A stretch of DNA of 64,000 nt from an uncultured Sphingopyxis sp. (GTDB taxonomy: Bacteria; Pseudomonadota; Alphaproteobacteria; Sphingomonadales; Sphingomonadaceae), in contig NZ_LT598653.1 of NCBI RefSeq assembly GCF_900078365.1, positions 3,729,501 through 3,793,500 on the forward strand, in the 5' to 3' direction. Position numbers and translations under genes: made by a program. Shown piece after piece: positions 32,381-41,194 of this stretch. Each line of letters opens with the position of its first letter. Position 1 is the stretch's first letter. The notes under the pieces are model-generated. The model did not search any database and had not been told where the DNA came from. It saw nothing but the letters and a program-made list of their open reading frames with translations.

Positions 32381-32622
32381 CCGGCGCCTGTCTCCCCAAG
32401 GTCCCCGGCCCGAACGGCCGTTCTACGCTATCCGGCACACCCCACGGGACACAAACCCCCGGCCGCCGCCTTCGGAGCCGGTGTTAACAGCCCGCGCCAT
32501 TCTACGCCAGAGCTTGCTTTCTTACGATATAAGTCTTTATTTTTGCAATATAAAATCGGGACTATGTCAATCCTGGGGCTGCCCCGCGGGTGCCGCCGAT
32601 CAAGCAACGGCGCGTTGGCATG

Positions 32623-33639
32623 TCAAACCTTCGGCGCCTCGTCATAAACAAGGCGGAAACCGACATTGCTCGTGCCGAGCCCCGGGTCGCGCCCCTGCCG
32701 CGAGGCGGGGCGATAGCGCTGGCAATAATTGGGAGCGCAGAGGTAGCTGCCGCCCTTCACCGTGCGCGACGGCATCCCCGGGTTGAATGGATCATAGGCG
32801 TTGTTTTCGCTGGGGCCCTTCGGATTGTCCTTGTCGTCGGGATCGTGGCCGGGCCTGAAGAAGTCGGCGGTCACTTCCCAGACATTGCCGACCATGTCGT
32901 AGAGGCCGTTCGCATTGGGCTTGTAACAGCCGACCGGCGCCACGCCTTTGAACCCGTCGCTTTCTTCATTGTAATTGGGAAAGGCGCCCTGCCAGCTGTT
33001 CGCCTCCACCGGCTGGACATTCTTCGACCGCTCGCCCGCGCTCGCGGCATATTCCCATTCGGCCTCGGTCGGAATGCGCCCGCCCGCCCATTTGGCATAA
33101 GCGACCATATCGTCCCATGCGAGGTGGACGACGGGCTCGTTCGCGATGCTGTCGGGACCGGTCGGGCCATAGGGCTTCTTCCAGTTCGCGCCGGGGACAT
33201 ATTTCCACCAGTCGGCATAATTGTTGGACGGGAAATCGGGCGGGGTGAACACCGCCGAGCCGGCTTTGAGCATGTCGGGCGGGATCTGCTCGACGGGCAC
33301 CTGGAACTGCTTCGGATCGACCGGCTTTTCGGCGACGGTGACATAGCCGGTCGCATCGACGAACGTCGCGAACTGGCGGTTGGTCACCTCGTGCGGATCG
33401 ATCCAGAAACCGGCGACCGTCGTCTTTCGCACCGGCCCCTCTTCGTCATAGACGTCGTCCTCGCCCATATCGAACGTGCCGCCCGCAAGCTTCACCGGCG
33501 TATCGGCGATGCCCGGGCAGACACGCGCGACCTTCGCGCCCGCCGCCGCCTCGTCCGGTTCGGCGGCATCGTCTCCGCACGCGGTAAGCGCGAGCAGCGA
33601 GGCAATCGCGACGAAGGAAAGCGAGGGCATTCGGATCAT
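32623..33639 (-). CDS. Formylglycine-generating-enzyme-like lipoprotein
   Basis: The 338-residue protein has a lipoprotein signal (SFVAIASLLALTACG). The FGE-sulfatase (SUMF1) domain follows: GGTFDMGEDDVYDEEGPVRKTTVAGFWIDPHEVTNRQFATFVDATGYVTVAEKP, LAWDDMVAYAKWAGGRIPTEAEWEYAA, GLYDMVGNVWEVTADFF and GGSYLCAPNYCQRYRPASRQGRDPGLGTSNVGFRL. The C-x4-C pair (Cys301, Cys306) equals the copper-binding cysteines of true FGE, so it may oxidise a sulfatase cysteine. No sulfatase gene lies nearby. The outer location is unusual for FGE acting on exported substrates; related domains can also serve other roles. Confidence 0.87.
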   Translation of the reverse strand: MIRMPSLSFVAIASLLALTACGDDAAEPDEAAAGAKVARVCPGIADTPVKLAGGTFDMGEDDVYDEEGPVRKTTVAGFWIDPHEVTNRQFATFVDATGYVTVAEKPVDPKQFQVPVEQIPPDMLKAGSAVFTPPDFPSNNYADWWKYVPGANWKKPYGPTGPDSIANEPVVHLAWDDMVAYAKWAGGRIPTEAEWEYAASAGERSKNVQPVEANSWQGAFPNYNEESDGFKGVAPVGCYKPNANGLYDMVGNVWEVTADFFRPGHDPDDKDNPKGPSENNAYDPFNPGMPSRTVKGGSYLCAPNYCQRYRPASRQGRDPGLGTSNVGFRLVYDEAPKV

Positions 33640-33843
33640 ATCGGGTCTCCACTCGGGAAAGTCTTGATAGATGCCACGCGGCGCCGGTCAATGCCGGCGA
33701 CCGGCGCGCCCGTTTGCACGACGCGCGGACCATTCGATTCTCAGCCCGATCCCATTCACGATGGAGCAGACGCCGCCGTCTCCGCCCGCAATCAAGCCAT
33801 GCCCGACGGACCGAAACAGCAGCTAATTGAAATATAAAGGAAA

Positions 33844-33920
<77 letters not shown>

Positions 33921-34022
33921 TGATAGAGCGCGGCCTCTAGCAAGGGAGCGCCGCGCCAGCAATGGCCTATCGACCGTTGCGCCCGGATATGCGAAGCGGT
34001 CCCCGCAAAGAGGACGGGAGCG

Positions 34023-35087
34023 TTGGTGAAACTATCCGAACAGAGCTGGCCGATGGCGGCCGATCTTTATGGCGAGATGCAGCTCGAGGCGAATCCGCCC
34101 GCGCGGCATCGCTGGCGCGATTATCTGCCGGGCAGCCTCGTCACCGCCATCGCCGCGCTCGCCGCCGCGTGGCTTGCCGACCATTATGCCGCGCCGATCG
34201 TACTGATGGGACTGCTCATCGGCCTCGCCCTCTCCTTCCTGTCGCAGGACCGGCGCACCCACGCCGGGCTCGACCTGATGTCGCAGACCGCGCTGCGCAT
34301 CGGCATCGTGCTCGTGGGCGCACGGATCACCGCCGGGCAGCTCGCCGAATTGGGACCGCTGCCCTTCGCGATGCTCCTCGTCATCATGCTCGCGGTGATC
34401 GTCGTGACCGTCGCGACCGCCCCGCTGTTCCGACAGGACCGCCACGCCGCTCTGCTCGCGGGCGGCGCGACCGCGATCTGCGGCGCGTCGGCGGCGCTCG
34501 CGCTCTGGTCGCTGATCGGCGACCGGCGGATCGACCAGGCGCGTTTCACGCTCACCCTCGTCGGCATCACCGTCGCGAGCGCGCTCGCGATGACGCTCTA
34601 TCCGGTGCTCGCGGCGCAGCTCGGCCTCAGCGACGCGCAGGCGGGCTTCCTGATCGGCGCATCGATCCACGACGTCGCGCAGGCGATCGGCGGCGGCTTC
34701 TCCTTCTCGCAGCCAGCGGGCGAGGTCGCGACGATCGTCAAGCTGACGCGCGTCGCGTTGCTCGCGCCGATGCTGATGCTCGTCGCGCTCTGGCTCGGCC
34801 GCGGCGGCGAAGCGGAAGCCAAGCAGCGCATTCCGCTCCGCCTGCCCTGGTTCATCCTCGGCTTCCTCGGCCTTGCCACGATCAATTCGCTGGCCCTGAT
34901 CCCCGCGCCCGCGCAGGATGCCGCCGCGACCGCCGCGCAGGCGCTGCTCCTCCTCGCGATCGTCGCCACCGCGATGAAGGCGCGACTGCACCTGCTCCTC
35001 GATCAGGGATGGCGCAGCTTCGCGCCGATCATCGTCGCGACGCTGACCAGCTTCCTGCTGTCCATGGGCGCCGCGATCAGCCTGTGA
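34023..35087 (+). CDS. YeiH/UPF0324-family membrane transporter (putative sulfate exporter)
   Basis: The 354-residue protein has about ten hydrophobic segments and the family motifs: YAAPIVLMGLLIGLALSFL, GLDLMSQTALRIGIVLVGARITAGQL, GGATAICGASAALALWSLI (the conserved GATAICGASA) and IGASIHDVAQAIGGGFSFSQPAGEVATIVKLTRVALLAPMLM. The family is named as possible sulfate exporters but the function is not firmly proven. No ATG fits the start; TTG at 34023 or GTG at 34026 follow GAGGACGGGAG, and an ATG at 34053 would be shorter. A hairpin follows the stop. Confidence 0.88.
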   Translation: MVKLSEQSWPMAADLYGEMQLEANPPARHRWRDYLPGSLVTAIAALAAAWLADHYAAPIVLMGLLIGLALSFLSQDRRTHAGLDLMSQTALRIGIVLVGARITAGQLAELGPLPFAMLLVIMLAVIVVTVATAPLFRQDRHAALLAGGATAICGASAALALWSLIGDRRIDQARFTLTLVGITVASALAMTLYPVLAAQLGLSDAQAGFLIGASIHDVAQAIGGGFSFSQPAGEVATIVKLTRVALLAPMLMLVALWLGRGGEAEAKQRIPLRLPWFILGFLGLATINSLALIPAPAQDAAATAAQALLLLAIVATAMKARLHLLLDQGWRSFAPIIVATLTSFLLSMGAAISL

Positions 35088-35110
35088 GGCCGTGACGTCA
35101 CGACTGTAAG

Positions 35111-35137
35111 CCCCTCCTCTGAAGAGGAGGGGGTTTT
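35111..35137. terminator. Hairpin terminator after the YeiH-type gene
   Basis: CCCCTCCTCT pairs with AGAGGAGGGG across a very short loop and is followed by TTTT (35134-35137). It lies between the convergent YeiH-type and zinc-ribbon genes, so it may stop both transcripts, but the T-run favours the plus strand. Confidence 0.72.
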
Positions 35138-35144
35138 GGTCGTG

Positions 35145-35921
35145 TCAACCTTTCGGTAGCGCCCAGCTCACCGTCAGCTGCGTCGCGCGGCGCGGAATGT
35201 CGAGCTTCGCCTCGCTGAAATTGACCTTTTCATTGGGCGGCAGCATCCGCACCGGCGGCTTGATCGTCCAGCTGTAGACGATCGTTCCCTGTGCGTCGCG
35301 CAGCTCGGCGAGGATCGGCGGCACGCGCTGTTCGCGATCGGTCGGGTTGATGATCACCCCCGACGCCGCGAAATAGATCGTCCCGTCGGCGAGTTCGCGA
35401 TGATCCTGGTTCGGCGGCAGCTCGATCACCAGGTCGGGCTCGTCGACGCCGCCCGGCAGGCCGAGCCCCTGCGCCCAGCCCGGCAGGCCGAAATACATCA
35501 GCCCCGCGGTCGCGGCGATCATCAGCACGGCGGCGCTGGCGGCGATCGCCGTCCAGCGTTTCGCGGGATTGCGTCGCGGGCGGCGGAAGGGCAGCGGCGC
35601 GTCGGCGGCAGCGGGCGTCGCGCGCGGCATCGGCTCGGCCGCGGCGGCGAAGGCCGGCGGCGGCGGAGCAGGCTTCGGCGAAGCCTCGGGAATGTCGGAA
35701 TAGGTCGCTGCGGGAACCGGCGGCACGGCGGGCTCGGCCGCCGGCGCGGGCGTCTCGACCGCTGGAGTGGCCGGCGTTTCAGCCGCCGGAGCGGGCGCCA
35801 CCGCGGGTTCCTGGAACCAGCTATGGCGGCAATTGGCGCAGCGCACCGTGCGCCCCGTCGGTCCGATCGCCGTATCGGGCACGACATAGCGGGTGTGGCA
35901 GGACGGGCAGGCGAGGATCAT
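35145..35921 (-). CDS. MJ0042-type zinc-ribbon membrane protein with DUF3426-like domain
   Basis: The 258-residue protein begins with a zinc ribbon (MILACPSCHTRYVVPDTAIGPTGRTVRCANCRHSWFQE; CPSC and CANC). A long Pro/Ala-rich linker follows, then one membrane helix (TAIAASAAVLMIAATAGLMYFGLPGW) and a C-terminal beta domain (YFAASGVIINPTDREQRVPPILAELRDAQGTIVYSWTIKPPVRMLPPNEKVNFSEAKLDIP). This layout matches MJ0042/DUF3426 proteins of proteobacteria, whose role is unknown. The ATG at 35921 is set by the conserved ribbon start. It is divergent from ftsE. Confidence 0.82.
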   Translation of the reverse strand: MILACPSCHTRYVVPDTAIGPTGRTVRCANCRHSWFQEPAVAPAPAAETPATPAVETPAPAAEPAVPPVPAATYSDIPEASPKPAPPPPAFAAAAEPMPRATPAAADAPLPFRRPRRNPAKRWTAIAASAAVLMIAATAGLMYFGLPGWAQGLGLPGGVDEPDLVIELPPNQDHRELADGTIYFAASGVIINPTDREQRVPPILAELRDAQGTIVYSWTIKPPVRMLPPNEKVNFSEAKLDIPRRATQLTVSWALPKG

Positions 35922-36078
35922 GGGTCCTTCTAAACACGCTGATTCGCGGCGTTGCAAGCGCCGCGTTCACTCGCGCCTTGTCCTTGGTGGACAGCCGTGC
36001 GACAGGCAGGCGGATGAGCGGACCAGCGCCCCTGTTCCTTGGCCCCGTGCCGGCGCATGATCGCGCGCGCGTGACGTC

Positions 36079-36810
36079 ATGACCGACGCATCCCCGGTGC
36101 GCCCCGGCGGCGCGATGGTCGAATTCGACGGCGTTGGCCTCCGCTACGGTCCCGATGCCGAAATTCTCTCCGACATCAGCTTCAATCTCCAGCCGGGCAG
36201 CTTCTATTTCCTCACCGGCGCATCGGGCGCGGGCAAGACGTCGCTGCTCAAGATGCTCTACCTCGCGCAGCGGCCGAGCCGCGGCATCGTCCGCCTGTTC
36301 GGTGAGGATCTGGTCGCGATGCCGCGCCACCGCCTGCCCGGCTTCCGTCGCCGCATCGGCGTCGTGTTTCAGGATTTCCGCCTGATCCCGCATCTGAGCG
36401 CGCGCGACAATATCGCGCTGCCGCTGCGCATCGCGGGGGTCAGCGAAGAGGATCTCTCGGGCCCCGTGGGCGAGATGCTGAGCTGGATCGGACTCGGCGA
36501 CCGCGCCGACGCGCGCCCCGCGACGCTGTCTGGCGGCGAGCAGCAGCGCGTCGCGATCGCGCGCGCGGTGATCGCGCGCCCGCAATTGCTCGTCGCCGAC
36601 GAGCCGACGGGCAACGTCGACCCCGAGATGGCGATGCGCCTTTTGGGGCTGTTCGAGGCGCTCAATCGCCTCGGCACCACCGTCGTCGTCGCGACGCACG
36701 ACATCCACCTGATCAGCCGGATCGAAAATGCGCAGATGATGCGGCTCGAAAAGGGCCGCCTTTCCGACCCCACCGGCGCGCTGCGCTATCCGCCGGCGAA
36801 CCGAGCGTGA
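36079..36810 (+). CDS. ftsE: FtsE cell-division ABC ATPase
   Basis: The 243-residue protein carries Walker A GASGAGKTS, the Q-loop FQDFRLI, the signature LSGGEQQRVAIARAV, Walker B LLVADEPTGNVDPE and the switch His in VVATHDIHLI. The Y-G-P and 'GIVRLFGEDL' spacing and the adjacent ftsX gene identify FtsE rather than another ATPase. FtsE with FtsX controls cell-wall hydrolases at the septum. ftsX starts 10 bases downstream. The N-terminal dozen residues before VEFDGVGLRYG are an extension of the usual start. Confidence 0.94.
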   Translation: MTDASPVRPGGAMVEFDGVGLRYGPDAEILSDISFNLQPGSFYFLTGASGAGKTSLLKMLYLAQRPSRGIVRLFGEDLVAMPRHRLPGFRRRIGVVFQDFRLIPHLSARDNIALPLRIAGVSEEDLSGPVGEMLSWIGLGDRADARPATLSGGEQQRVAIARAVIARPQLLVADEPTGNVDPEMAMRLLGLFEALNRLGTTVVVATHDIHLISRIENAQMMRLEKGRLSDPTGALRYPPANRA

Positions 36811-36820
36811 CGGCGCGCCC

Positions 36821-37726
36821 ATGATCATCCCGCGCGTCCCCGTCCAGCATCGCCGCCTGCTCCCCGATCGTCGGCTGTCGGGGCCGACGCCGTGGGTCGT
36901 CGCGATCCTGATGATGCTGACCCTGCTCGCCGCCGCCGCCGGGGTGGGCCTTGCCCGCTCTGCGAACGCGATCGGCGACGCGATCGCCGGGCGCGTCACC
37001 GTCCAGATCGTCACCGCCAACCCGGTGACGCGCGCCGAGCAGGCCGCCGCGCTCCGCCGCGCCGCCGCGGCGCAGCCCTTCGTGCGGTCGGCGCGCTCGG
37101 TCGAGCGCGAGGAGCTGCAAGCGATGCTCGGCCAATGGTTCGGCAGCGCAGACAGCGACGACCCGGTGCTGAAGTCGCTGCCGCTGCCCGCCCTTGTCGA
37201 TGTCGATTTCGTCGGCGAGGATCGCGCCGGCCATATGGAAGCGCTCCGCACGCTCGTCGCGCGCGAGGCGCCGGGCGCACGGATCATCCCGCACGCCGAA
37301 TGGCTGGGGCCGGTCGCGCGGCTGATCCGTTCGCTCGCGTGGATCGCCGGCGCCATGGTGCTGCTGATGACCGCGGCGAGCGCCGCGGTGGTGATCATGA
37401 CCGCGCGCGCCGCGCTCGGCACCCATTATGCGACGATCGAGATGCTCCACCTGATCGGCGCGACCGACCGCCAGATCACCCGGCTGTTCCAGCGCCGCAT
37501 CGCGATCGACACCGCTTACGGCATCGCGCTCGGCAGCACCGTCGCCGCGGCGATCCTGCTGCTCATCGGCTGGCAATGGTCGGGGGTCACCGCGGGCCTC
37601 GCCGCGACCGCGTCGCTCGGCCCCGCGGGCTGGGCGCTCTTGCTGGCGCTGCCGCTATTGGCTATCGCGCTGGCAGCTCTCACCGCCCGCCAGACCCTGC
37701 TCGCGGCGCTCAAGAAGATTCTATGA
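36821..37726 (+). CDS. ftsX: FtsX cell-division ABC permease
   Basis: The 301-residue protein has an N-terminal membrane helix (TPWVVAILMMLTLLAAAAGVGLA), a periplasmic domain with VTVQIVTANPVTRAEQAAAL and LPALVDVDF, and three C-terminal helices (IAGAMVLLMTAASAAVVIMTARAAL, GIALGSTVAAAILLLIGWQW, ALLLALPLLAIALAALTARQTL). IEMLHLIGATDRQITRLFQRRI is the conserved cytoplasmic coupling motif. Its stop overlaps the next start (ATGA). It works with FtsE. Confidence 0.94.
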   Translation: MIIPRVPVQHRRLLPDRRLSGPTPWVVAILMMLTLLAAAAGVGLARSANAIGDAIAGRVTVQIVTANPVTRAEQAAALRRAAAAQPFVRSARSVEREELQAMLGQWFGSADSDDPVLKSLPLPALVDVDFVGEDRAGHMEALRTLVAREAPGARIIPHAEWLGPVARLIRSLAWIAGAMVLLMTAASAAVVIMTARAALGTHYATIEMLHLIGATDRQITRLFQRRIAIDTAYGIALGSTVAAAILLLIGWQWSGVTAGLAATASLGPAGWALLLALPLLAIALAALTARQTLLAALKKIL

Positions 37727-38253
37727 TCAAGCGCCTGATCTCGCTGTTGTTTCTGGCCTGGGTGCTCGGCTTCGCATGGTTCGCGCTGCTGTTGCCGCTG
37801 CCCGCCGGTGCGCAGAAGACCGACGGAATCGTCGTGCTGACCGGCGGCCCCGGCCGTATCGACCGCGCGCTCGAACGACTCGAGGCGGGCGACGCCAAGC
37901 GCCTTCTCATCAGCGGCGTCGCGCGCGAGGTGAAGCCGCGCGAGCTGGCCGCCGAATATAAGCGCCCGGTTTCGCTGTTCGACTGCTGCATCGCGCTGGG
38001 GTTCGAGGCCGAGGATACGCGCTCGAACGCGACCGAGGTCGCGACCTGGGCGCAGCGACGCAAGTACAAGAGCATCCGACTGGTCACCACCGACTGGCAC
38101 ATGCGCCGCGCCGAATATGAAATCGGCCGCGCCGTCGGCGACACGGTGACGATCCTGCCCGACGCGGTGCGCAGCCGGCCCAGTTTCGCGACGCTGTTCC
38201 GCGAATATCATAAATATCTCGCGGGGCTGGCGGGCGGGCTGCTGGGCCTCTAA
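37723..38253 (+). CDS. YdcF-like DUF218 membrane-linked protein
   Basis: The 176-residue protein has one N-terminal membrane helix (LISLLFLAWVLGFAWFALLLPL). The DUF218 domain follows: DGIVVLTGGPGRIDRALERLEAGDAKRLLISGVAREV, TRSNATEVATWAQRRKYKSIRLVTTDWHMRRAEYEIGR. These proteins (YdcF, SanA, ElyC) act in envelope metabolism, but the reaction is uncertain. It overlaps ftsX by four bases and precedes plsC by 11, so the four genes form an envelope/division operon. Confidence 0.88.
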   Translation: MIKRLISLLFLAWVLGFAWFALLLPLPAGAQKTDGIVVLTGGPGRIDRALERLEAGDAKRLLISGVAREVKPRELAAEYKRPVSLFDCCIALGFEAEDTRSNATEVATWAQRRKYKSIRLVTTDWHMRRAEYEIGRAVGDTVTILPDAVRSRPSFATLFREYHKYLAGLAGGLLGL

Positions 38254-38264
38254 AGCGGGCGCCG

Positions 38265-38984
38265 ATGCGCTACACCATCGCCCTCTTTCGCTCGATCCTC
38301 TTCTGGCTGCTGTTCGTGCTGATGAGCAGCATCAGCTCGATCGGCGCGGTGATCTCGCTCCCCGTCTCGCACCATGCGACGATCTGGTTCGTGCGCATCT
38401 GGGCGCAGTTCCACCGGCTGATCTGCCGCTTTGTGCTCGGCCAGCGCATCGTCGTCGAGGGCGAGATGCCCGACATTCCCGTGCTTTATGTCTTCAAGCA
38501 CGAAGGGGCCTTCGAGACGATCGAACAGCCGATGCTGTTCAAACATCCCGCCGTCTTCGCCAAGGAACAGCTTTTCTCGATCCCCGTCTGGGGCCAGGCG
38601 GCGCATTTCTACGGTCTGATCCCCGTCGACCGCGACGGCGGCGGCAAGGCGATGCGCGCGATGCTCGGCGCCGCCAAGGCCGCGCTCGCCAAGGAGCGCC
38701 CGCTCGTCCTGTTCGCCGAAGGAACGCGCATTCCCCATGGGCTGGCGCCGCCGCTGCGCTCGGGCTTTGCCGGCATCTATCGCCTGCTCGGCGTGCCGGT
38801 GATCCCGGTCGCGGTGAACAGCGGCATCGCCTATCCGCCGCGCAAATGGGTCAAATGGCCGGGCACGATCACCTACAAGGTCGGCGAGACCATCCCCCCC
38901 GGCCTGCCGCGCGACGAGGCCGAGGAGCGCGTCTGGCGCGCGATCAACGCGCTGAACCCGCCCGAAGCGTTGCTGCAAAACTGA
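38265..38984 (+). CDS. plsC: 1-acyl-glycerol-3-phosphate acyltransferase (PlsC)
   Basis: The 239-residue protein has N-terminal membrane segments (LFWLLFVLMSSISSIGAVISL) and the acyltransferase motifs: KHEGAFETI (H-x4-E in place of the textbook H-x4-D) and LFAEGTRIPHG. GKAMRAMLGAAKAALAKERPLV and GVPVIPVAVNSGIAYP follow. H-x4-E occurs in other alphaproteobacterial PlsC proteins. It makes phosphatidic acid at the inner membrane. It is the last gene of the ftsE run and ends at a large palindrome. Confidence 0.9.
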   Translation: MRYTIALFRSILFWLLFVLMSSISSIGAVISLPVSHHATIWFVRIWAQFHRLICRFVLGQRIVVEGEMPDIPVLYVFKHEGAFETIEQPMLFKHPAVFAKEQLFSIPVWGQAAHFYGLIPVDRDGGGKAMRAMLGAAKAALAKERPLVLFAEGTRIPHGLAPPLRSGFAGIYRLLGVPVIPVAVNSGIAYPPRKWVKWPGTITYKVGETIPPGLPRDEAEERVWRAINALNPPEALLQN

Positions 38985-39064
38985 CCGTCGCCCCCGCGAA
39001 GGCGGGGGCCGCTATCGGCCTTGCGCCACCTTTCGAGCGGCCCCCGCCTTCGCGGGGGCGACGG
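38985..39064. repeat. Large palindrome, 'CGCCCCCGCGAAGGCGGGGGC' family
   Basis: The arms CCGTCGCCCCCGCGAAGG and CCTTCGCGGGGGCGACGG bound an 80-base element with a further internal GCGGCCCCC/GGGGGCCGC pairing. It fills the space between the convergent plsC and tyrA genes. A close relative is at 55325-55400. Confidence 0.8.
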
Positions 39065-39069
39065 TCTAT

Positions 39070-39972
39070 TCAATGCTTCCGCCCAAAGTCGGGCGCGGCA
39101 TCATCCTGCCCCTGTTCGATGATCGATCGCCGGATCGCGCGCGTGCGCGTGAACCAGTCTTCGAGCTTCGCACCGTCGCCGCGGCGGATCGCCTGCTGGA
39201 GCACGGTCAGATCCTCGTTGAATCGCTGCAGGGTCGCGAGCACCGCATCCTTGTTGGCGAGGAACACGTCGCGCCACATCACCGGATCGCTCGCCGCGAT
39301 GCGCGTGAAATCGCGGAAACCGCCCGCCGAATATTTGATCACCTCGCTCTCGGTGACTTCTTCGAGCTCGCTCGCGGTGCCGACGATCGTATAGGCGATG
39401 AGGTGCGGCAAATGGCTCGTTACCGCGAGCACCATGTCGTGATGCGCGGCGTCCATCGTCTCGACCCGCGCGCCGAGCGCCTGCCAGAAGCCCGTCACCG
39501 CCGCGACCGCCTCTTCAGACGCATCGGCGCCCGGGGTGACGATGCACCAGCGGCCCTCGAACAAGGTCGCGAAGCCCGCCGCGGGGCCGCTGTTCTCGGT
39601 CCCCGCGACCGGATGCGCCGGAATGACGGCGTGACCGGGCAGCGCCTTCGCAAGCGCCTCGGCGACCCCCGCCTTCGACGAGCCGACGTCCGAAACGATC
39701 GCGCCTGTCTTCAGCCCCGGCGCGATCGCCGCCGCCGCATCGGCCATGCGCCCGACCGGAACCGCGAGGATGACGAAGTCGGCATCGGCCACCGCCGCGG
39801 CCGGATCGTCGGCGATCGTGTCGCAGAGGCTCAGCGCGCGCGCCTTTTCGCGCACATTGTCGCTGGCGTCGTGGCCGGTCACCGCCACCTGCGGCAACCG
39901 TTCCGCCACCGCGCGCGCGATCGACGAGCCGATCAGCCCCAGCCCGACGATGGCGACGCGCTTTATCGCCAT
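39070..39972 (-). CDS. tyrA: Prephenate/arogenate (cyclohexadienyl) dehydrogenase
   Basis: The 300-residue protein starts with a Rossmann motif (VAIVGLGLIGSSIARAV). TyrA features follow: DADFVILAVPVGRMADAAAAIAPGLKTGAIVSDVGSSKAGV, PAHPVAGTENSGPAAGFATLFEGRWCIVTP, and the active-site region AAHHDMVLAVTSHLPHLIAYTIVG with the catalytic His. It makes 4-hydroxyphenylpyruvate (or tyrosine) in aromatic amino acid synthesis. Its start overlaps the hisC stop by one base. In Zymomonas a hisC homologue and this dehydrogenase form the same pair, and the aminotransferase serves both pathways. Confidence 0.93.
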   Translation of the reverse strand: MAIKRVAIVGLGLIGSSIARAVAERLPQVAVTGHDASDNVREKARALSLCDTIADDPAAAVADADFVILAVPVGRMADAAAAIAPGLKTGAIVSDVGSSKAGVAEALAKALPGHAVIPAHPVAGTENSGPAAGFATLFEGRWCIVTPGADASEEAVAAVTGFWQALGARVETMDAAHHDMVLAVTSHLPHLIAYTIVGTASELEEVTESEVIKYSAGGFRDFTRIAASDPVMWRDVFLANKDAVLATLQRFNEDLTVLQQAIRRGDGAKLEDWFTRTRAIRRSIIEQGQDDAAPDFGRKH

Positions 39973-41194
39973 CAGCCGTTCAGCGCCGCGCGGATCGCCG
40001 CCGCGAGCCCGCGCGTCTCCTCCGCGGTGCCGATCGTCATGCGCAGCGCGTGGGGCAGCCCCTGCCCCGGCAGCCAGCGGACGATATAGCCCGCCTCCAT
40101 CAACCGGTTATAGACGGTCTCGGCGCTGACATCGCCCTCGAACAGCACGAGCAGGAAATTGGTCGCCGACGGCACGACGCGCACGCCATGATTGCCGAGG
40201 CTTTCGAGCTCGCCCGCCAGCCACGCGCGCCATTCGGCATTATGCTCGCGGCTGTGCGTCACGAATTCCTCGTCGCCGAGCGCCGCGACCGCCGCCGCCT
40301 GCCCCGCGCGCGTGACGTTGAACGGCAGGCGGATGCGGTGCAGCGCCGAAATCACCTCGGCGGCGGCATAGCCCCAGCCGATGCGCTCGGCGGCCAGCCC
40401 GTGAATCTTCGAGAAGGTGCGCGTGATGAACACGTTCGGCTGCGTTTTCGCGAGTTCGAGCCCGCCGTCATCCTCGGCCTCCGACAGATATTCGCTATAG
40501 GCTTGATCGATCACAAACAGGACATTTTTCGGCAGCCCGGCATAGAGCCGCGCGACTTCCTCGCGCGTCGCGAGCGTGCCGGTCGGATTGTTCGGATTGG
40601 CGAGATAGACGACGCGCGTCCTGTCGGTCACCGCGGCGAGCAATGCGTCGACGTCGGTCGCATAGTCGCGGTCGTCGGCCTCGACCGGCACCGCGCCGAC
40701 GCGACGCGCCGCGATCTCGTAGACGGCGAAGCCATAGCGCACATAGAGGATTTCGTCGCCCACCCCGGCATAGGTTCCCGCGGCGAGGTGGAGCAGCTCG
40801 TCCGACCCGTTGCCGAACAGCAGGCCGGCCTGCGGCGGAATGCCGAAGGCCTGCCGGACCTCAACCGCTACCCTCCGGGGGCCTGCACGATCAGGTGGAT
40901 GAGCTCGTCCGACCCGTTGCCGCAGATGATGCGCGCCGGATCGAGCCCGAACTTCGCCGCGATCGCCTCGCGCAGCTCCACCGAGCCCGGATCGGGATAG
41001 CGCGACAGCGCGTCGGCCGCGCCCTGCGCCGCCGCGAAGGCCGCGCGCGCTTTCTCGCCGGTTCCGAGCGGATTTTCGTTCGCGGAGAGCTTGATCAGCG
41101 GACGCCCGTCGGCGCCGGCCGACTTGCCGGGAACATAGGGAGCAATGCCGCTGATCCACGGCTTGGGCACAAGGGTTTCGGTCGCGTCGGTCAT
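39972..41194 (-). pseudogene. hisC: Histidinol-phosphate aminotransferase, disrupted by a 107-bp duplication-insertion
   Basis: The frame from the ATG at 41194 (MTDATETLVPKPWISGIAPYVPGKSAG...LIKLSANENPLG) runs through YPDPGSVELREAIAAKFGLDPARIICGNGSDEL and stops after 108 residues at a TAG (40870-40868). The rest of HisC continues in another frame: LLHLAAGTYAGVGDEILYVRYGFAVYEI, ANPNNPTGT, and the PLP lysine in FSKIHGLAAERIGWGY. A 21-bp direct repeat (40902-40922 and 40795-40815) bounds the extra DNA. Removing 107 bp gives an uninterrupted 371-residue HisC of normal length. As sequenced the gene should be non-functional, which is odd for an amino acid gene coupled to tyrA. Confidence 0.88.
40795..40922. 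repeat. 21-bp direct repeats bounding extra DNA in hisC
   Basis: AGCTCGTCCGACCCGTTGCCG occurs at 40795-40815 and again at 40902-40922, offset 107 bases. With two mismatches the similarity extends to 30 bases. The DNA between, read on the coding strand, encodes fragments IHLIVQA and VEVRQAFGIPPQAGLLF, which look like pieces of a different HisC. A 14-base perfect palindrome (GCAGGCCGGCCTGC) is at 40820-40833. Confidence 0.9.

Noticed and set aside
32690..32800. Frame damage in the FGE-like gene
   Set aside because: All family motifs are in one frame in order, including both cysteines.
38477..38540. PlsC H-x4-E instead of H-x4-D as a catalytic defect
   Set aside because: H-x4-E is found in other alphaproteobacterial acyltransferases of this family, and the rest of the active site is normal.
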